Below are positions 49,778 through 53,978 of a stretch of DNA of 53,978 nt, in pieces (the stretch's first letter is position 1; the number at the start of each line of letters is the position of its first letter). This DNA is from Anthropogastromicrobium aceti. GTDB taxonomy: Bacteria; Bacillota; Clostridia; Lachnospirales; Lachnospiraceae. Below the pieces are notes generated by a model, which was not told the origin of the DNA, did no database searches, and was given only the letters and a program-made list of their open reading frames with translations. A program made the position numbers and the translations under genes. The DNA is taken from NCBI RefSeq assembly GCF_025567095.1, contig NZ_JAOQJH010000026.1; one strand, given 5' to 3'.

Positions 49778-50287
49778 TTAGTTGCAGCCAATTAAACAAT
49801 TATTTTTTATCTGTATTTTTTCTTTTATTCCTGAGATTTTTAAAATAACTACAACAATACGATCATCACATATCCCAATGTATGTATCTGTTGCTATCTC
49901 CACTAAACAATACTCAGAATAATAATCGCCATAACATATAAAGCTGTTCTGTTCATCATAGTAGCATACTTCTTTATATGGCTTATAAACACTACCTGAA
50001 TATTTTGTTCTATCTTCATCTTTCAAAAAAACCTGTCCTCTATGGCTTTGAATATTTTTGATTTGTATCATTTTTACCTTGATGCCTTGTAAAAAACAAG
50101 TCATACAATAAAGCCTTCCTGTTTTATATGATGCCTCGATCATAAATCGTAAACTATTTCCTAAAGACAAAGTAAAACCTAATTCTTCTGTTTGCAATCT
50201 TTCAGAATCAAATAGTACTGATGTATCTTCATCTATATATATTTTTCCGATACATATATCATCAGTCAATTTATATACAATTTTCAT
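49778..50287 (-). CDS. Unrecognised 169-aa protein, possible immunity protein
   Basis: Starts at ATG 50287 with GGAG nearby; a longer start at 50320 would read through a GC palindrome (CCGCCGC-TTT-GCGGCGG) and is rejected. The protein is beta-rich and acidic, with TGRLYCMTCFLQGIKVKMIQ and VEIATDTYIGICDDRIVVVI. No signal peptide. It is AT-rich relative to the housekeeping genes and is the last of three such genes downstream of an RHS toxin gene on the same strand. Immunity is inferred only from that position. Confidence 0.55.
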   Translation of the reverse strand: MKIVYKLTDDICIGKIYIDEDTSVLFDSERLQTEELGFTLSLGNSLRFMIEASYKTGRLYCMTCFLQGIKVKMIQIKNIQSHRGQVFLKDEDRTKYSGSVYKPYKEVCYYDEQNSFICYGDYYSEYCLVEIATDTYIGICDDRIVVVILKISGIKEKIQIKNNCLIGCN

Positions 50288-50751
50288 TCTAATCTCCATT
50301 CCGCCGCTTTGCGGCGGCACAAATAGTGATGAAAGATTTCACTTTCCCCTACACTGTGCAATAATAGTTTCAAGAAGCTATACTACAAAGCACGGGAGGA
50401 GGAGTTGTAGAAACCTTTCTCGTTTTAAGACAGCATTCTAATCAGTGCAAGTTCTGCCTTTTCAAGCACAAATGAGTGGCATCTTGAATCCGTGCACTAA
50501 GAATTGTTTAAACGCCTTGGTTTAATTGTGGAAGACCATGGGGACAGGAACGATGGCTGAATTAGTGTCCCTCGTGGCTCAAGTCCGCAGACTTTATGCT
50601 TCCTGACCCTTACTTCTCCTTCCCGTCGACATAAGCCTATCCAGCAATTCCTGAGATGATATCAAAGATATCATCAAAGCAGGTATTATTTTTAATAATG
50701 CCAGAACCTAATTTTTTGTAAAATTGTGTTCAAAATATGCTGGCTAGTACA
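50288..50751 (-). other. Gap with repeat remnant and coding relic
   Basis: No intact gene is seen. The stretch contains a GC palindrome (50301-50317) and a GGGGACAGG copy (50530-50625). A minus-strand reading (about 50728-50637) encodes KKLGSGIIKNNTCFDDIFDI followed by ISGIAG and a stop, with no start, which looks like the tail of a lost gene. It may be the remains of an earlier toxin or immunity cassette. Confidence 0.4.
50530..50625. repeat. GGGGACAGG-family copy
   Basis: GGGGACAGGAACGATGGCTG, then AATTAGTGTCCCTCGTGGCT, then CAGACTTTATGCTTCCTGAC. It matches copies at 49646 and, at the end, around 51311 and 53820. Confidence 0.55.
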
Positions 50752-51234
50752 TTAGTCTTCTTCTCTATTTTCTGTACCAATATAATATTTTCCTTCTTTT
50801 ATAATTTTTAATATTTCTTTCATATCATCCTCAATCCATATTTTTCCCTCTTCCATTGTATACATTGTTAGATACAGTGAAAGCTTATTAAAATCACAAA
50901 ATTTTTTTGATAATCTTGGAAAGATACATTTATTTTGTATTTCTACAAACATATACTCTCCTCCCATAAATACCTTTTCACTATCAATTTCTTTTCCATC
51001 CTTTAACAAGACAAAACTACAATAATATTGATATCCTGCTCGAAACTCAACTCTTTCATTAAATATTTCATCTGGATCATATATATTATTTTCCCAATAT
51101 TGTTCTAGTTTTATATTGATTCCATATACTTCTAGTTTTTTCTCCCACCTCTTCATATTTTGTTTGAATTGTTCCCAGATATTTGTTTCATTACTTATAA
51201 TATTTGTTATTTCCTCTGTCGAAAACTTTTTCAT
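50752..51234 (-). CDS. Unrecognised 160-aa protein, possible immunity protein
   Basis: An acidic, Lys/Glu- and aromatic-rich small protein without signal peptide or TM helix. N-terminal helices (MKKFSTEEITNIISNETNIW) are followed by strands (VEFRAGYQYYCSFVLLKDGK; FVEIQNKCIFPRLSKKFCDF). GGAAGTGG precedes the ATG. It lies downstream of an RHS toxin gene, same strand, and is very AT-rich, as typical for immunity genes in such cassettes. No family recognised. Confidence 0.6.
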   Translation of the reverse strand: MKKFSTEEITNIISNETNIWEQFKQNMKRWEKKLEVYGINIKLEQYWENNIYDPDEIFNERVEFRAGYQYYCSFVLLKDGKEIDSEKVFMGGEYMFVEIQNKCIFPRLSKKFCDFNKLSLYLTMYTMEEGKIWIEDDMKEILKIIKEGKYYIGTENREED

Positions 51235-51335
51235 ATAGCCACTTCCTTCATTATTAATGCTCTACACAGAACAAATTTTCTAGCACCTATTATGTATAAA
51301 AGCCACTTTTACCTGACCCTTCTGGCTATTAGACT

Positions 51336-51833
51336 TTATGATTTTTGACCCTCACCTGTCTTGAAGTCATAAAGTTTTTGCATTACTTCTTCCTCTTCTT
51401 TACTTTTAAATTTATAGATAATGCATATACCACTTTTCACCATATCATATATTACTTGGCGACCTTTTTTTACGGGAAGCAATATTTCATCCTGTATACC
51501 TTTCTCTAAATACTCTTCTAATTCTTTTTCTTCATACAATTCATACTTTATGAGTTCTGTTTGGTAATAACTATTATTTTCTTTTATTTTCGATAGCACT
51601 GTAATTCTCCCATAAACATCTGCTTCAAAATATTGTGGAAACACTTTCACATCACTATTATCCAAAAAATAATAATAATTGAAATAATATACTTTTCCGT
51701 AATAAGATCTTTGAAGATATACTCCACATCGTATTCCATCGTTACTATCTTTATAGTACATAGCTTTTTTCTTTTTAAATCCATATTTTTTAAGCAGTCT
51801 ATCACAGAGGTTCTTAAAATTTTTAGTGTCCAT
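51336..51833 (-). CDS. Small protein with DUF4304-like pattern, likely RHS immunity protein
   Basis: 165 aa from ATG 51833 (AAGGAGACG upstream). The N-terminus MDTKNFKNLCDRLLKKYGFK followed by KKKAMYYKD is like the DUF4304/immunity type, in which a helix is followed by a GFKKK...YY motif. Strands with many Tyr follow (GVYLQRSYYGKVYYFNYYYF). It lies 87 bases downstream of the RHS toxin gene on the same strand, the usual place of the cognate immunity gene. Assignment by position and by eye. Confidence 0.6.
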   Translation of the reverse strand: MDTKNFKNLCDRLLKKYGFKKKKAMYYKDSNDGIRCGVYLQRSYYGKVYYFNYYYFLDNSDVKVFPQYFEADVYGRITVLSKIKENNSYYQTELIKYELYEEKELEEYLEKGIQDEILLPVKKGRQVIYDMVKSGICIIYKFKSKEEEEVMQKLYDFKTGEGQKS

Positions 51834-51920
51834 AAGCGTCTCCTTCACACCTTTTTTCATAAGTGGGAAAAAGCTTCCCCCTATTTTTTAATAAAGTTCT
51901 AGTATCATTTCAAATTCATG

Positions 51921-53888
51921 TCACAATTCCTCCCAATATCTCATTAATTGTTTTATTCCCTTTTTTACATTTCTTTTATTCATAGGCTTTAATTCATAAA
52001 TTATTTTTCTGGTCTTATCCACATAATCCGGGCGTAATTTAGAAAGCAGTCTTACTTCCTTTTCTTCTTCGATGAATGCAGTTGTTGCTTTATACCCATT
52101 ATTAATATAAGTTCCTGCCCGCAGTGAAGATCTTGTATATCCTTTACTTCTATCTAGAGATTTTACAATTTTTGCACTCTCAGGTGTAAAATCAACTGCT
52201 TTCTGGATTTTTATTACTGCAGTCGTTTTATCTGCCACTTTATTTGCCGTTTTAACTGCTCGAGTTGCCTCACCAGCTCCCGTCACAAATGGAATTAGAT
52301 CAATAGCATCTCCAATTAATCCAGCCCAGTTCCACGGATCACCAGGATTAACGCATACCTCTACTACACTCGCTCCAAGGGACACGATATCAAATAAAGT
52401 TTCCCAAAAATATCCCTGTAAATCTCGTCTTACTACCGGATTATTATCACAATACACATATAGATTCTTATGATACAGCTCCTGTGGCTTCGCAAAGATC
52501 ACACCAGGATCATCCGCATTCACAAATCTTCCGACTTCCGGATCGTAATATCTGCTTCCCAGACAATACAGTCCTGTCTCTGGATCGTAGACATACTTAC
52601 GATAACAAAACGGATTCAATGTTGCAAGAGAAACTCCACTGGTATCTTCTGATAAAGTAACCTTGCCCCAGCTGTTATACTGGTATCTTACCACTACCTT
52701 ATTGCTGCTGTCAACCAGTCCCACAACATCTCCAAGACCATTATACAGATAGAAATAGTCTGTCTTTCCATTTAATCGAAGCAAGAATGGCTTGCCTTCA
52801 GCATCGTACACAAACTGTACCGTAGTCTTAGTAGTACCTGTGTTTCCAGTTGTGGTTCTCACCAGACCGCTCAGTGTACTTCCATTATAGTAATACTTTG
52901 TTTCTGTATTACCGCTTGTCTTTTTGACACGCTTTCCATCACTGTCGTAGGCAAAGGTAACCTCTCCTGCTGTTGCAGCAATTCTTTTTAAACGGCGTCC
53001 TTCTCCCCAGGTCAGTGCCATTCCTCGCAGCACAGTCGGATTACCGCCTGCATCATAGGCATAACTCTTTCCATTCCAGGACAGTAACTGATCCTTCCAG
53101 CCATCGGTGTGATAGGTAAAAAGATCCTGTGTCTGTACCGTTGAAACCGCTCCCTCTGGAAGACTGTCCGTATCGGTCAGATGACGAAGGGTTCCATAAG
53201 TAAAGCAGTTTTCTCGCTTCTGTCCACCCGGAAGTGTTACGGTTTCCTTTGTGCATCGTGCCATCGCATCATAAGCTAAACTTTGTCTCTGTGTTCCATC
53301 GACAGTAAGTCCATAGGATAATCCCGGTCGCTGTGCCTTTGATGCATCTCCGTACACAAAGCCCGTCTTTGTCTTGGCTGTTTCCAGACTCTGCACCAGT
53401 CGATTTACGCGATTATAACTGTCATAACCAATCTCAAGTGACTGCACTGTATGAGTGTTTGCCACAGTCGGCTCACCTGATGCCCCGGTATTCTTTTCCA
53501 ATGTAGTACTCTGTATGAGTCTTCCGGTCATGTCATACTGATCTTTGTCAATTCGTCCATTTACTAGATCGGTTTCCTTTTCCAGTGTACCGTAATCATC
53601 ATATTCATAGCGTACGGCGTCGGTACTCTGACCATTCCAGCGTCTGGACTTGATACGCCCCTCTTTGTCATACAGAATTTCCTGCACATCCCCATTTCCG
53701 TAGGAAATCTTTGTGAGTGGGCCGTTGTTCGGTGCATAACTGTAGCGCTCTAATGTGCGATCCCCAGCCTTTACTGCTGTCTGATTGCCATATCCGTCAT
53801 GATCAAATGTGTAAGTTGTTCCTCCATGTTGTTGCCGGTTCCTGACCCTGCATTTGCTCTGGGGACAGGTACAAGAAAGCGTCCGCAC
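51921..53888 (-). CDS. RHS-repeat protein C-terminal fragment with nuclease toxin domain (5'-truncated)
   Basis: About 640 recognisable residues. RHS/YD repeats (VRYEYDDYGTLEKETDLVNG and others) lead to the hyperconserved core end YDPETGLYCLGSRYYDPEVG and RFVNADDPG. A pretoxin linker with GLIGDAIDLIPFVTGAGEAT follows. The C-terminal domain has LRPDYVDKTRKIIYELKPMN and KKGIKQLMRYWEEL. The D...ELK pattern fits a PD-(D/E)xK restriction-endonuclease-like toxin. No credible start exists: from about 53830 upstream the frame runs into a GGGGACAGG repeat, so the N-terminal shell and secretion part are missing. It may be an orphan tip. Confidence 0.85.
   Translation of the reverse strand: MRTLSCTCPQSKCRVRNRQQHGGTTYTFDHDGYGNQTAVKAGDRTLERYSYAPNNGPLTKISYGNGDVQEILYDKEGRIKSRRWNGQSTDAVRYEYDDYGTLEKETDLVNGRIDKDQYDMTGRLIQSTTLEKNTGASGEPTVANTHTVQSLEIGYDSYNRVNRLVQSLETAKTKTGFVYGDASKAQRPGLSYGLTVDGTQRQSLAYDAMARCTKETVTLPGGQKRENCFTYGTLRHLTDTDSLPEGAVSTVQTQDLFTYHTDGWKDQLLSWNGKSYAYDAGGNPTVLRGMALTWGEGRRLKRIAATAGEVTFAYDSDGKRVKKTSGNTETKYYYNGSTLSGLVRTTTGNTGTTKTTVQFVYDAEGKPFLLRLNGKTDYFYLYNGLGDVVGLVDSSNKVVVRYQYNSWGKVTLSEDTSGVSLATLNPFCYRKYVYDPETGLYCLGSRYYDPEVGRFVNADDPGVIFAKPQELYHKNLYVYCDNNPVVRRDLQGYFWETLFDIVSLGASVVEVCVNPGDPWNWAGLIGDAIDLIPFVTGAGEATRAVKTANKVADKTTAVIKIQKAVDFTPESAKIVKSLDRSKGYTRSSLRAGTYINNGYKATTAFIEEEKEVRLLSKLRPDYVDKTRKIIYELKPMNKRNVKKGIKQLMRYWEEL
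53815..53885. repeat. GGGGACAGG-family copy at the RHS 5' junction
   Basis: TTCCTGACCCTGCATTTGCT followed by CTGGGGACAGGTAC. The repeat core coincides with the place where RHS homology ends. Confidence 0.5.
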
Positions 53889-53904
53889 CCCCGTCCTGAT
53901 ATGC

Positions 53905-53950
53905 TACCCTCATATAGGACAATGAAATATAAAAGTCCTATATGGGGGTA
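53905..53950. repeat. Imperfect 16-bp inverted repeat near the right edge
   Basis: TACCCTCATATAGGAC (53905-53920) and GTCCTATATGGGGGTA (53935-53950) with one mismatch and a 14-base loop. It lies just before a new ORF start and may be a mobile-element end. Confidence 0.55.
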
Positions 53951-53955
53951 TTTTC

Positions 53956-53978
53956 ATGTTCAGAAAGAGTAAGATAGA
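53956..53978 (+). CDS. Partial ORF at window edge
   Basis: ATG 53956 opens a frame MFRKSKI that is cut by the window. A terminal-repeat-like hairpin lies immediately upstream, so a transposase is possible. Too short to identify. Confidence 0.2.

Overview
This window looks like a chromosome segment of a gut-type Lachnospiraceae (Clostridia, Bacillota). That is an inference from several signs. GC content is moderate to low, GGAGG-type ribosome binding sites are strong, and the SRP RNA is the large Bacillus/Clostridium type (~265 nt). The core order tadA - SRP RNA - dnaX - ybaB - recR is Gram-positive (here with pfkA inserted), and there are many homologues of clostridial housekeeping genes. No tRNA, 16S/23S rRNA or CRISPR array was seen.

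Layout. 0-2 kb: a leader-bearing mtnN (MTA/SAH nucleosidase), thioredoxin, and a queT-like transporter gene broken by an in-frame TAG. 2-6.5 kb (minus): one apparent operon of response regulator, histidine kinase, FUSC-type membrane protein, SAM methyltransferase and hslO (Hsp33). 6.7-7.7 kb: an unrecognised two-TM protein. 8-10.3 kb (minus): O-acetylhomoserine sulfhydrylase with its probable LysR regulator upstream. 10.7-13.7 kb: a PepV-like dipeptidase and a MATE exporter. 13.8-20.5 kb (minus): the long operon pfkA-dnaX-ybaB-recR-(TPR/acidic/AAA-like protein)-cvpA, preceded by the SRP RNA and tadA. 21.5-26.6 kb (minus): an unrecognised protein, rsmA coupled to tatD, a zinc-ribbon membrane protein with Pro/Gln/Thr repeats, a lone Hpt protein and a CpsB-like PHP phosphatase. 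26.8-33 kb (plus): a sugar-isomerase family gene, then a TPP-riboswitch operon thiM-thiE-thiD-cytX plus a FUSC/ArAE protein. 33-36.6 kb (minus): a large MalT/LuxR-type regulator and an acidic secreted protein whose promoters share a 22-bp motif (18/22 identical). 36.7-40.3 kb (minus): a heterodimeric ABC exporter, with a divergent AraC regulator. 41.6-45.1 kb: a DUF885-like exported protein and metG. 45.3-47.4 kb: a GNAT and a LysR gene, divergent from a previously hidden 23-codon ORF with its own promoter and terminator. 47.5-49.5 kb: a decayed HEPN/MNT pair and a class II Fic protein. 49.8-53.9 kb: an RHS C-terminal nuclease-toxin cassette (5'-truncated) with three AT-rich genes downstream that may be immunity genes.

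Across the second half, intergenic DNA carries at least three families of short structured repeats: TGATAC-bounded, CAGTTCAC-bounded, and the GGGGACAGG family. One copy abuts metG, one provides the metY stop codon, and one lies at the truncated 5' end of the RHS gene.

The most interesting unexplained items are these: the shared operator linking the LuxR-type regulator and the secreted protein; the 23-aa ORF under LysR-type control signals; the 166-nt multi-stem repeat; a TPR protein with what looks like a P-loop-less AAA domain; and pfkA's promoter nested in the SRP RNA terminator.
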